Source: Clostridium sp. AF27-2AA
Lineage (GTDB): Bacteria > Bacillota > Clostridia > Lachnospirales > Lachnospiraceae
NCBI RefSeq assembly: GCF_003478505.1
Contig: NZ_QUFI01000020.1
Location: forward strand, 1 to 57,617
Length of the DNA stretch: 57,617 nt
Direction of reading: 5' to 3'
Position numbers and translations under genes: made by a program. Numbering within the stretch: position 1 is the stretch's first letter; every line of letters starts with the position of its first letter. Positions 37,278 to 44,151 of this stretch are shown here, in pieces. The notes beneath the pieces are model-generated. The model had not been told where the DNA came from. It made no database searches and saw nothing but the letters and a program-made list of their open reading frames with translations.

Positions 37278-37344
37278 TTAATGTAAAATTTAAAGTTTTT
37301 ATCATATCGTTTAAAATTTTTTAATGATGAAAGAAGGGATTCTT

Positions 37345-38229
37345 ATGGAATTTCGTGAAATCAGTACCTTTCTCCAGGTGGCACAGCACCAGAGTTTTTC
37401 CAAGGCCGCAAAGCAGCTTGGCTACTCTCAGGCCGCGGTCACCATCCAGATCAAGCAGCTCGAAAATGAGCTGGGCGTTCACCTGTTTGACCGCATCGGA
37501 AAACAGATTTCCCTGACCCATCAGGGGCAGGTTTTCTATCAGTACGCAGTTGCCATCCAGAAGGACTTAGCGCAGGCCAGGGGCGCGGTCTCCGATGCTT
37601 CCACCTTAAATGGCAAGCTCTGTCTTGGCACCATCGAGTCCATCTGTGCCTCCATCTTTCCGGATCTGCTGTCCGAATATCACAGGCTCTATCCGGAGGT
37701 CACCATCAGCATTGTCACGGATTCCCCGGATGTTCTGTTAAACCGGATGAACGAAAATGCCATCGATATCGTGTATCTCTTAGACCGGCGCATCTACGAC
37801 AGCCGCTGGTGCAAGACCCTGGAAGAGCCGGAGGAAAATATCTTCGTGGCTTCTCCGGATCATGAGCTGGCCAGGGCAAACCGGGAACTGGAGCTGGAGG
37901 AAGTGCTGCGTTTTCCGTTTCTGCTCACAGAAAAAGATGCCAGCTACCGTCATATGTTAGAACAGTATCTGGCATCTACAGACCGTTTTATCCGGCCGTT
38001 TCTGGAAATCGGCAGTACCGAATTCATTATTCACATGCTTCTAAAAAATACAGGGATCTCGTTTCTGCCGGAATTTACCATCCGGCGGGAAGTAGAACAG
38101 AAACGGCTGACCGCGCTTAAGGTCCGCGGATTTCAGATGCAGACCTGGCGGCAGATCTTTTACCATAAAGATAAATGGGTCACAAAAGAAATGCAGGAAT
38201 TCCTGCGTCTTGCACGGGAAATGAGCTGA
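37345..38229 (+). CDS. LysR-family regulator, probably of the cysteine desulfidase gene
   Basis: 294 aa. The helix-turn-helix domain reads MEFREISTFLQVAQHQSFSK, AAKQLGYSQAAVTIQIKQLE. The effector-binding domain runs from about residue 90 (GKLCLGTIESICASIFPDLL). The start at 37345 follows AAGAAGGG; an upstream in-frame ATG is less well placed. It is divergent from the desulfidase gene across a palindrome. That suggests control by cysteine or a product, which is inference. Its stop abuts the convergent TSCPD gene. Confidence 0.93.
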   Translation: MEFREISTFLQVAQHQSFSKAAKQLGYSQAAVTIQIKQLENELGVHLFDRIGKQISLTHQGQVFYQYAVAIQKDLAQARGAVSDASTLNGKLCLGTIESICASIFPDLLSEYHRLYPEVTISIVTDSPDVLLNRMNENAIDIVYLLDRRIYDSRWCKTLEEPEENIFVASPDHELARANRELELEEVLRFPFLLTEKDASYRHMLEQYLASTDRFIRPFLEIGSTEFIIHMLLKNTGISFLPEFTIRREVEQKRLTALKVRGFQMQTWRQIFYHKDKWVTKEMQEFLRLAREMS

Positions 38230-38487
38230 TTATTTCTGGCTCTCCTCGTAGCACTGGCGCACTGCCTGGGCCAGCTGGTCCGCGCAGGATGTATCTTTGT
38301 AGCCACAGGTATTGCCGTGCAGCGTATTGTAGATCTGGTCTACGGTCATGCCGTCCACCAGCTTGCTGATGGCCTTTAAGTTGCCATTACAGCCTCTTGT
38401 AAATTCTACGTTTCTTACTACGTCGCCCTCCAGGTCAAAAGACAGGGATGTCGGGCACACGTCGTGTGGTTTTACAGTGTATCTCAT
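38230..38487 (-). CDS. TSCPD-domain protein (TIGR03905 type)
   Basis: 85 aa. The sequence RYTVKPHDVCPTSLSFDLEG, then VEFTRGCNGNLKAISKLVDG and CGYKDTSCADQLAQAVRQCY is that of the short TSCPD proteins related to the C-terminal domain of vitamin-B12-dependent ribonucleotide reductase. Conserved cysteines could bind metal. The function of the stand-alone form is not established. It is convergent with, and touches, the LysR gene with no gap. Confidence 0.9.
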   Translation of the reverse strand: MRYTVKPHDVCPTSLSFDLEGDVVRNVEFTRGCNGNLKAISKLVDGMTVDQIYNTLHGNTCGYKDTSCADQLAQAVRQCYEESQK

Positions 38488-38515
38488 GATTCAACTCCTC
38501 CTATTGTATCCAGCA

Positions 38516-38556
38516 TAAAACTGGCTGTGGCTTTTGCAAGCAGCCCGGCCAGTTTT
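38516..38556 (-). terminator. Terminator of the HicB-like gene (bidirectional)
   Basis: ACTGGC ... GGCCAGT arms enclose a GC-rich loop region, with TTTT on the minus-strand side (and TTTTG on the plus). It lies just past the stop at 38564. Confidence 0.7.
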
Positions 38557-38563
38557 GTTCTGA

Positions 38564-38839
38564 TCAGTCGCTGTCCGGCAGCAGTTTGATCCGCACAATA
38601 ATGCGGCGTACAAATCCGCCCTCCGGAACTTCAATATCTTCCTCATGGCTCTGTGCCGGGAACTCTCCGCCTTCTTCCAGTTCCAGCATCAGCCAGTTGT
38701 AGGCTGCCTCTCTGGCATCATCCAGAGCATCCTCTAAATCCGGACCGTCTCCTTCGCAGAGTTCCAGGTCCGGGAATACGATATGGAAACCATCGTCGTC
38801 TTTATGCGGTGTGATCACCGCAGGATAGGTAAATGTCAT
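38564..38839 (-). CDS. HicB-like protein without a HicA partner
   Basis: 91 aa of the HicB type: FTYPAVITPHKDDDGFHIVF, then PDLELCEGDGPDLEDALDDA and AREAAYNWLMLELEEGGEFP. The partial RNase-H-like fold of HicB antitoxins is recognisable, but there is no DNA-binding tail. No HicA-type toxin (about 60 aa with a GSHH-like motif) is found on either side. It may therefore be a stand-alone protein rather than half of a toxin-antitoxin pair. Confidence 0.8.
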   Translation of the reverse strand: MTFTYPAVITPHKDDDGFHIVFPDLELCEGDGPDLEDALDDAREAAYNWLMLELEEGGEFPAQSHEEDIEVPEGGFVRRIIVRIKLLPDSD

Positions 38840-39049
38840 AATCCTGCCTCCTGTTTCTTTTCATTTCGTGAAGCAGTACCAGTATACGACATTTTTTTTC
38901 ATATGTAAATGGAGTTATCGTTAGTACCTCGGTCGGTTTACCCATGGACTCACCTGCTTTTTGATCTGTACTTCCTTTGTACATTCTCTAGTCTGCCCGC
39001 TCTTTCCGGATTTATACGGGCACAGAATATACTGGCTGTTTTCATGGAC

Positions 39050-39913
39050 TCATTGCTGCCCGGGCATCTGGAACTGGCGGAAAATGCCACCAGACGGGTT
39101 GTGCTGAAAGATCATGCTCTCCCCGGTTTCCGGATGAGTAAAGGCCAGTTCATACGCTGCCAGAGCTACATCCACACGGAGAGCGCGGCCACTGCGTCCT
39201 GTGCCGCTCCTGCGCCGTTCACGAAGCGGGATGCGGCCAGATTCCCGCTTCTTTTTCTCCATCTGTTCCTGCCCGCCGGTTTCTGCCGCACGCTCTGCCG
39301 CGGATCCTGACATTGCCGCATCTCCTTTCTGGAAAGCAGGATTGTAGCGGTTATCTCCCCAGAGTGGCAGACCGTGGCCTGACATCTGCACCCGAATCTG
39401 GTGATGGCGCCCCGTGAGAAGCTCGATTTCTGCCAGTGTCAGCTCCCCATACGGTTCCACAGGCTTTGTCTCAAGCGCCCTGCAAATGAGCTCCGCACGT
39501 TTTCCACCTTTTATCCCCATATCCACAATCCGGGAAGTGTTTTCCTTTTCGTCTTTCAACAGATAATCCACATACTTTTCCACATTATCCACAGGTTTTC
39601 CACAGAGTACCGCAAGGTATTTTTTGTGCATCTTCCCTTCCGCTACCTGTTTACTCAGCGACGCAGCAGCGTTTTTCGTTTTGGCATACACCATAACACC
39701 ACTGACTGGCTTATCCAGTCTGTGGATAACTCCCACATAAGGCTCCACAGGCTTTGTGGACAAGTTGTGATTATCCACCGCCTTTTTTGTGGATAAATAC
39801 CGTTTGATCTCGCTCACCATGTCCGCATCAAAGCCCCGTCCGGACTGAGACTCCATTCCCACCGGTTTCCATACCACTAAAACTGCTTCATCTTCATATA
39901 GTATATTCAGCAT
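39050..39913 (-). CDS. RluA-family pseudouridine synthase
   Basis: Isomerises uridine to pseudouridine in RNA. 287 aa, with the catalytic motif GVIHRLDKPVSGVMVYAKT (Asp of HRLDK), KKYLAVLCGKP and TGRHHQIRVQMSGHGLPLWG. The N-terminal S4 domain is absent, as in the short RluA-like type. Two unusual insertions are seen. One is Ser/Thr/Lys-rich before the catalytic motif (STKKAVDNHNLSTKPVEPY). The other, after residue ~190, is a charged low-complexity stretch of about 60 residues. The octapeptide-like TKPVEPY occurs twice. The coding DNA holds the DnaA-box cluster at 39511-39796. The target RNA is unknown. Confidence 0.92.
   Translation of the reverse strand: MLNILYEDEAVLVVWKPVGMESQSGRGFDADMVSEIKRYLSTKKAVDNHNLSTKPVEPYVGVIHRLDKPVSGVMVYAKTKNAAASLSKQVAEGKMHKKYLAVLCGKPVDNVEKYVDYLLKDEKENTSRIVDMGIKGGKRAELICRALETKPVEPYGELTLAEIELLTGRHHQIRVQMSGHGLPLWGDNRYNPAFQKGDAAMSGSAAERAAETGGQEQMEKKKRESGRIPLRERRRSGTGRSGRALRVDVALAAYELAFTHPETGESMIFQHNPSGGIFRQFQMPGQQ
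39511..39796. other. Cluster of DnaA-box-like 9-mers inside the RluA-type gene
   Basis: There are three exact copies of TTATCCACA (39585-39593 plus; 39721-39729 and 39788-39796 minus). Single-mismatch copies lie at 39511-39519, 39519-39527, 39564-39572, 39576-39584, 39596-39604, 39755-39763 and 39771-39779. One exact copy falls on the conserved Val-Ile-His-Arg codons and may be incidental. The density in 290 bp is far above chance, so it may bind DnaA. Confidence 0.6.
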
Positions 39914-39979
39914 GCCGTTCTCCCTTTTTGGTATATTTTGTCAGATAGTTTGATTTTCAAAGTTTTTCCAGAAAAAGCC

Positions 39980-40008
39980 TTGCATTTTTCTCCCCGCCGC
40001 TGTATAGT
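39980..40008 (+). promoter_or_regulatory. Promoter of the hemolysin III gene
   Basis: TTGCAT (39980-39985), 17 bases, TATAGT (40003-40008), with AT-rich sequence upstream. Confidence 0.75.
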
Positions 40009-40025
40009 ATAGAAAACAGTTAAAC

Positions 40026-40042
40026 GTAGTTTTCAAAACTAC
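40026..40042 (+). promoter_or_regulatory. Palindromic operator candidate
   Basis: A perfect dyad, GTAGTTTT-C-AAAACTAC, lies just downstream of the promoter and about 25 bases before the start codon. Its position suits a repressor site blocking transcription start or elongation. The regulator is not in view. Confidence 0.55.
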
Positions 40043-40067
40043 ATTGTTTTTTTAAGGAGGAATCTTT

Positions 40068-40718
40068 ATGACTCTGAAAATCAAAGATCCAGGCAGTGCC
40101 CTGACTCATTTTATTGCCATGATCCTGGCTTTGTGTGCCGCTTCCCCGCTCCTCATCAAGGCTGCGCAGGAACCCGGCTCCAGCCATGTACTGGCTCTTA
40201 CCGTCTTTATCACCAGTATGATACTGCTTTATGCGGCAAGCACCATCTACCATACGCTTGATATCTCACCGAAGATCAACCGTATGCTGCGCAAGGCAGA
40301 TCATATGATGATCTTTATCCTGATCGCCGGGACCTACACGCCGGTCTGCATGCTGGTTCTGGGCGACCGCACCGGCTGGCTCCTTCTGGCACTGGTATGG
40401 GGCATTGCCGCCGTGGGCATCCTCATCAACGCGCTGTGGATTACCTGCCCCAAGTGGTTTTCTTCCCTGATCTACATTGCCATGGGCTGGGTCTGCGTGC
40501 TCGCCTTTGGAAAGATCATCGCGGCCCTTCCGCGCCAGGCCTTCGGATGGCTTCTGGCGGGTGGCATCATCTACACCGTGGGCGGCGTGATCTACGCCCT
40601 GAAGCTGCCGATCTTCAACCAGAAACACCGTTACTTCGGCTCCCATGAGATCTTTCACCTGTTCGTGATGGGCGGAAGTCTCTGCCACTACATCATGATG
40701 TACGCCTTCGTGGCCTGA
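40068..40718 (+). CDS. Hemolysin III family (PAQR-like) membrane protein
   Basis: 216 aa with seven hydrophobic segments, the HlyIII/YqfA/PAQR fold. Conserved polar sites are visible: SSTIYHTLD-like (ASTIYHTLDISPKINRMLRK), KADHMMIFILIAGTYTPVCM and FGSHEIFHLFVMGGSLCHYI, whose histidines match the family metal site. Despite the name, most members are not proven toxins. AAGGAGG lies six bases before the ATG. It is monocistronic, with a promoter, palindrome and terminator. Confidence 0.92.
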   Translation: MTLKIKDPGSALTHFIAMILALCAASPLLIKAAQEPGSSHVLALTVFITSMILLYAASTIYHTLDISPKINRMLRKADHMMIFILIAGTYTPVCMLVLGDRTGWLLLALVWGIAAVGILINALWITCPKWFSSLIYIAMGWVCVLAFGKIIAALPRQAFGWLLAGGIIYTVGGVIYALKLPIFNQKHRYFGSHEIFHLFVMGGSLCHYIMMYAFVA

Positions 40719-40725
40719 ATCAGTC

Positions 40726-40759
40726 AAGCCGCCTGCTCTTTTGGGGCCGGCGGCTTTTT
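40726..40759 (+). terminator. Terminator of the hemolysin III gene
   Basis: An 8-bp stem, AAGCCGCC/GGCGGCTT, with a 15-base loop is followed by TTTT. It ends at the stop codon of the convergent nuclease gene. Confidence 0.85.
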
Positions 40760-41036
40760 ACTGCTGTTCTGACATCTTCTGCTCTTCAAACTGTCCGATC
40801 AGAGCCAGTTTTTCCTTCCGGCTTAACTGCTTGACCGCCCACTCCCGCCGCATGGCCTCCTGCTTCGTGCTGAAGGTTTCGTAATACTTCAGCACCACAG
40901 GCCGGCGGTTTTTTGTGTATTTGGCACCCTTTCCGGCATTGTGGGCCGCCACCCGCTCCTTCAGATGGTTTGTCCATCCGCAGTAGAGGGTGCCGTCCGC
41001 GCACTCCAGAATATAGGTATAATTTTCTTCTGACAT
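40758..41036 (-). CDS. GIY-YIG nuclease domain protein
   Basis: 92 aa, a stand-alone GIY-YIG domain of the UPF0213/YhbQ type. Seen are YTYILECADGTLYCGWTNHL, then KERVAAHNAGKGAKYTKNRR and VVLKYYETFSTKQEAMRREW, with the catalytic Tyr, Arg and Glu positions present. The start at 41036 follows AAGGGGAAG; a longer in-frame reading lacks a site. The biological role of these small nucleases is not settled. Confidence 0.9.
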   Translation of the reverse strand: MSEENYTYILECADGTLYCGWTNHLKERVAAHNAGKGAKYTKNRRPVVLKYYETFSTKQEAMRREWAVKQLSRKEKLALIGQFEEQKMSEQQ

Positions 41037-41239
41037 CGTTCTTCCCCTTTGTACTACGGCTATCATCGTACCATAAGAAACGCTCCCGCGCAACGCTATG
41101 TAGGCGGCAGATGCTGCTTGCAAGTACAGCATGCGCCGCCCAGGTCTCCCTGATCTATAAAAAGCACCAGCCTGATGCAGTGACCAGCGATGTCTTATAC
41201 TACATCATACGCATTTTTTTCTTTTTTGTGCGCGACACC
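41037..41239. other. Gap of 203 bp without a recognised gene
   Basis: Lies between the starts/stops of the GIY-YIG gene and the SipL-like gene. I see no ORF with a ribosome site, no strong promoter and no clear terminator for the gene that ends at 41240. Confidence 0.4.
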
Positions 41240-42796
41240 TTAAATTTCTTTCACCAGAATCAGGCAGTCTCCCGCTTTGATGGCATCCCCCGGCAATTCA
41301 TTGGCCTCCAGTATGGATTTTTCTGTAGTATGAAAACGCTTCGCCACATCCCACAGACTATCTCCCGGCTGTACAAGGTAACCGACAATACCAGGCATGG
41401 CTTTCATTTTTTCTGTGTCCACAGGATGAACCTGAGCCTGCAGGATTATCTGTCTTGTCTCCGGCTGCAAAACAAACAGATCCAGCGTGATCACTCCGCG
41501 CAGTTCCGCCTGTCCGCCTCCCGCCATAACCGCGGTAAGCTGCTCCAGCCCCGGCTCCAGGTACCAGATGCTGTCCTCCGTGATACCAGGCGTCTCTGCC
41601 TCATAATGGAAGGGCACCAGGCGGGTCGCAGCCTGCACCGGCCTTGCGTCTTCATCTGTCAGATACAGAAGCTTCACCTCCAGAACACCATCCACCGCCA
41701 GCTCGTTCTCCCGGACCTCCACCCCGTCCAGCTTTACGCTGCCGCTGCTGTGACAGATCTGCAGCACCCTGGGATCCGTCTCCATCTCCACCTTTTCCGC
41801 AACGCGGCATTTTCCGAAATTGCGGGTCAGGATCTGGTCAAAGACCGCCTCACCAGTGTCCAGAACAATTTCCCGGTTTGTGGCATACAAATCCTGCAGA
41901 AGCTCCAGCTCCTGTTCCTCATAAAGGCGCACATCCAGCTCAATGACCGCGTCCACGGAAAGCTCCCGCATCTCCCCGTCGTAATCCGGCCTTTCCTCCA
42001 GATCACGGTGAATCAGCTTCAGGCCGATGATCGGTATCATATCCGCAGCGGCACCCTGCATCTCCACTTCACCGGAAAACGGAATGCTTTCCTCCACCCA
42101 CTGGACCATACCGCTCTCCCCGCCCTCATAGAGGGCAAATATCATCAGGGTTCCCTCCAGATGGATCTGACCGTCCAGCGGCTTTGCCTGACACCCGGCA
42201 AGCTTCATTTCCGTCCACAGCATCCGTTCGATGACCGGTTTGCTGCCCGGAAGCGTGATGTCCTGCTTTAAGCGATAGGTATCTTTTCTGCGCAGGGCAA
42301 TGGCCGCTGCCGGAATCCGCTCCCGCCTTACCTGGAGATGGATTTCATCATCTTCCCCACGCACATCCACGGCTGCCTCTGTATCATACAGGCTTTCTGC
42401 CTTCGCCTCCAGCGTCACAATGGCCTTGATCCCAAGCTTTCTGGAATGGATCATTTCCGTATTCAGGTCCTCAAGCTGCCAAGAGACACTGACATAATCC
42501 TTCTCATCCAGATCCGGCACGTTTATGGCCTCCTCAAAGGGAATTGACCCTCCAAGGGCCTGCAGGCCGCCCTCTTCCTTCCGGTAAAGCACATGAAAAT
42601 CCAGCTTTCCCCGCACTGTGATCCGCTCCCGCTGCACCTTCACCGGCTCCAGCTGGATGATTCCGGAATCCAGGATCACCTCAGCCATATCACTCATCGT
42701 ATCCGGAACAATAAAATCATCATCCAGGGTTACCTGCGTTCCCGTCTGGCTTTTCAGACGGTTTCTGCGCAGATTCTGTTTTTCCAGTTCCAGCAT
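41240..42796 (-). CDS. SPOCS (DUF3794)-LysM protein, SipL-like spore morphogenesis factor
   Basis: 518 aa. Three repeats of the DUF3794/SPOCS type are visible (for example GTQVTLDDDFIVPDTMSDMA, TAFDQILTRNFGK-like AVFDQILTRNFGKCRVAEKV). A C-terminal LysM domain follows (YLVQPGDSLWDVAKRFHTTE). This layout matches SipL of Clostridioides difficile, which binds SpoIVA to tether the spore coat to the outer forespore membrane. The ATG at 42796 follows a T6, and its ribosome site, AAAGGTGGG, lies in the 3' arm of a hairpin. Confidence 0.88.
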   Translation of the reverse strand: MLELEKQNLRRNRLKSQTGTQVTLDDDFIVPDTMSDMAEVILDSGIIQLEPVKVQRERITVRGKLDFHVLYRKEEGGLQALGGSIPFEEAINVPDLDEKDYVSVSWQLEDLNTEMIHSRKLGIKAIVTLEAKAESLYDTEAAVDVRGEDDEIHLQVRRERIPAAAIALRRKDTYRLKQDITLPGSKPVIERMLWTEMKLAGCQAKPLDGQIHLEGTLMIFALYEGGESGMVQWVEESIPFSGEVEMQGAAADMIPIIGLKLIHRDLEERPDYDGEMRELSVDAVIELDVRLYEEQELELLQDLYATNREIVLDTGEAVFDQILTRNFGKCRVAEKVEMETDPRVLQICHSSGSVKLDGVEVRENELAVDGVLEVKLLYLTDEDARPVQAATRLVPFHYEAETPGITEDSIWYLEPGLEQLTAVMAGGGQAELRGVITLDLFVLQPETRQIILQAQVHPVDTEKMKAMPGIVGYLVQPGDSLWDVAKRFHTTEKSILEANELPGDAIKAGDCLILVKEI

Positions 42797-42857
42797 AAAA
42801 AAGCACCCACCTTTCTTTCCATATCAGAAACCCTTTACAGAAAGTCTATGTGAGTGC
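42797..42857 (-). terminator. Hairpin overlapping the ribosome site of the SipL-like gene
   Basis: GTGAGTGC (42850-42857) pairs with GCACCCAC (42803-42810), extended by GAAAG/CTTTC. The 3' arm is followed by T6 ending right at the ATG. It can end cysE transcription and, if read through, would hide the AAAGGTGGG site. Confidence 0.6.
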
Positions 42858-42896
42858 TTCTCTTTTTATGATACCGCGCCAACCCAGGCGCTTTGC

Positions 42897-43547
42897 TCAG
42901 TTTTCCCCGGAGTTCTCTGCCAGTTCCGCTCTCAGACGCTCCAGCTCCGCCTCCAGTTCTTTCACGCGCTGTTCCATCTTCTCAAAATGTTCCACGGTCA
43001 CCGCTCTTTTTCGGTTTTCAATGGGAACACCTGCCACCTTAATCGGCTGCGCCGGGATGCCCACTGCCGTGGTATCGTTGTCCAGCGGTTTTAACAGAAC
43101 CGCGTTCGCCGCAATCTGGCAGTTGTCTCCGACCTCGAAAGCGCCCAGAATTTTGGCGCCGCAGCCTACGGTGACATTGTTGCCCAGAGTAGGATGACGT
43201 TTTCCCTTGTTCAGGCCGACACCGCCCAGGGTAACGCCCTGGTAAATGGTACAGTTATCTCCGACTACCGTTGTCTCACCGATAACCACGCCACAGCCAT
43301 GGTCAATTAAAATGCCATGCCCCAGCTGTGCGCCGGGATGAATCTCGATCAGGGTAAAGAAGCGCGCGATCTGAGAGATCAGGCGCGCAATAAAAAACAT
43401 GTGGTGCTTATAAAACCAGTGGGCAAACCGGTGCCAGATCAGGGCATGCACGCCCTGGTAGAGAAGAAGCACCTCCAGGGCACTCCGCGCTGCCGGGTCA
43501 CGCTCCTGTACGGCTTTTACATCCATCCAGATATCTTTCAAAATCAT
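42897..43547 (-). CDS. cysE: Serine O-acetyltransferase
   Basis: Makes O-acetylserine, the first step of cysteine synthesis. 216 aa in the shorter EpsC-like form: DIWMDVKAVQERDPAARSAL, then the left-handed beta-helix hexapeptides with IHPGAQLGHGILIDHGCGVV, GVTLGGVGLNKGKRHPTLGN and AVLLKPLDNDTTAVGIPAQP. The C-terminal ~40 residues are a charged coiled coil. The start at 43547 has GGAGG. It is a separate unit with its own promoter, about 5.7 kb from the cysteine-degrading enzyme. Confidence 0.95.
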   Translation of the reverse strand: MILKDIWMDVKAVQERDPAARSALEVLLLYQGVHALIWHRFAHWFYKHHMFFIARLISQIARFFTLIEIHPGAQLGHGILIDHGCGVVIGETTVVGDNCTIYQGVTLGGVGLNKGKRHPTLGNNVTVGCGAKILGAFEVGDNCQIAANAVLLKPLDNDTTAVGIPAQPIKVAGVPIENRKRAVTVEHFEKMEQRVKELEAELERLRAELAENSGEN

Positions 43548-43588
43548 ATTCCCAGGCCTCCGCAATATATGTTAGAATTTTAGCTTTT

Positions 43589-43618
43589 ATTTTACCATAT
43601 GATATGAAAGAAATACAA
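43589..43618 (-). promoter_or_regulatory. Promoter of cysE
   Basis: The minus strand has TTGTAT (43613-43618), 18 bases, then TAAAAT (43589-43594), about 40 bases before the start. Confidence 0.55.
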
Positions 43619-43644
43619 GTGCCTGCAGAAGAATTCCTAGTAAA

Positions 43645-44076
43645 TCACTGGAATATAACCGGTTCCTCCAGATATTCGGTTTTTACGACAATGTACGGAT
43701 ACGATTTTTCTGCTCCGGTCTGTTCCGCGCTCTCCGGTCCCAGAAGCTCCGTATCTGCCACGATTGCATTCTCCGTCAGGTAAAGCTCCCTCACTGAAAT
43801 GCTGTAGCCCCCGTTCTCCTGCTCCCCGTAGCCCACTGCTATGTAAAGATTCTGATCATCGGTGTAGGTCATTTTAAACGGTGCCGTCTTTTTCTCCCCG
43901 ATCACCTGCTTAAGCTCCTCTGGAAGATCTGTCTCCCCGACTACGGTGAATTCCAGGTCACGCACCTTTTTCAGGTCATCCTTCTCCACGCTGCAGGCCG
44001 TCAGAAACCGCACCACGAAGACCCAGGCCAGAAGAGCCGCCACCAACAGCACCTTTCCGCTTTTTTTCTTTCCCAT
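43645..44076 (-). CDS. PrcB-like lipoprotein
   Basis: 143 aa. The N-terminal hydrophobic segment ends in FLTACSVEK, a likely lipoprotein site, so it is probably anchored outside the membrane. The rest (PFKMTYTDDQNLYIAVGYGE, then GGYSISVRELYLTENAIV) resembles the PrcB C-terminal domain family. In Treponema PrcB is part of a protease complex; that function cannot be assumed here. No protease gene is adjacent. Confidence 0.78.
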   Translation of the reverse strand: MGKKKSGKVLLVAALLAWVFVVRFLTACSVEKDDLKKVRDLEFTVVGETDLPEELKQVIGEKKTAPFKMTYTDDQNLYIAVGYGEQENGGYSISVRELYLTENAIVADTELLGPESAEQTGAEKSYPYIVVKTEYLEEPVIFQ

Positions 44077-44151
44077 AACAGCCTCCCCGAAAAAATTTGA
44101 TAGTAATAACCTATTCTTCCGGGACAGAATGTATGCATGTACTTCATGATA

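Noticed and set aside
38802..38984. Small minus-strand frame next to the HicB-like gene as its HicA toxin
   Set aside because: The product lacks the double-stranded-RNA-binding-like pattern and catalytic His of HicA, overlaps hicB out of frame and has no ribosome site.
39511..39796. DnaA-box cluster as a replication origin
   Set aside because: No dnaA, dnaN or gyr genes are nearby, there is no adjacent AT-rich unwinding tract, and the boxes lie inside a coding gene. A titration or regulatory cluster is more plausible.
40913..42271. Long plus-strand open frame of about 450 codons
   Set aside because: It lies antisense to the nuclease and SipL-like genes, has no ribosome site, and its product (His/Gln/Arg-rich) resembles nothing. 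It is a shadow of the opposite-strand codon bias.
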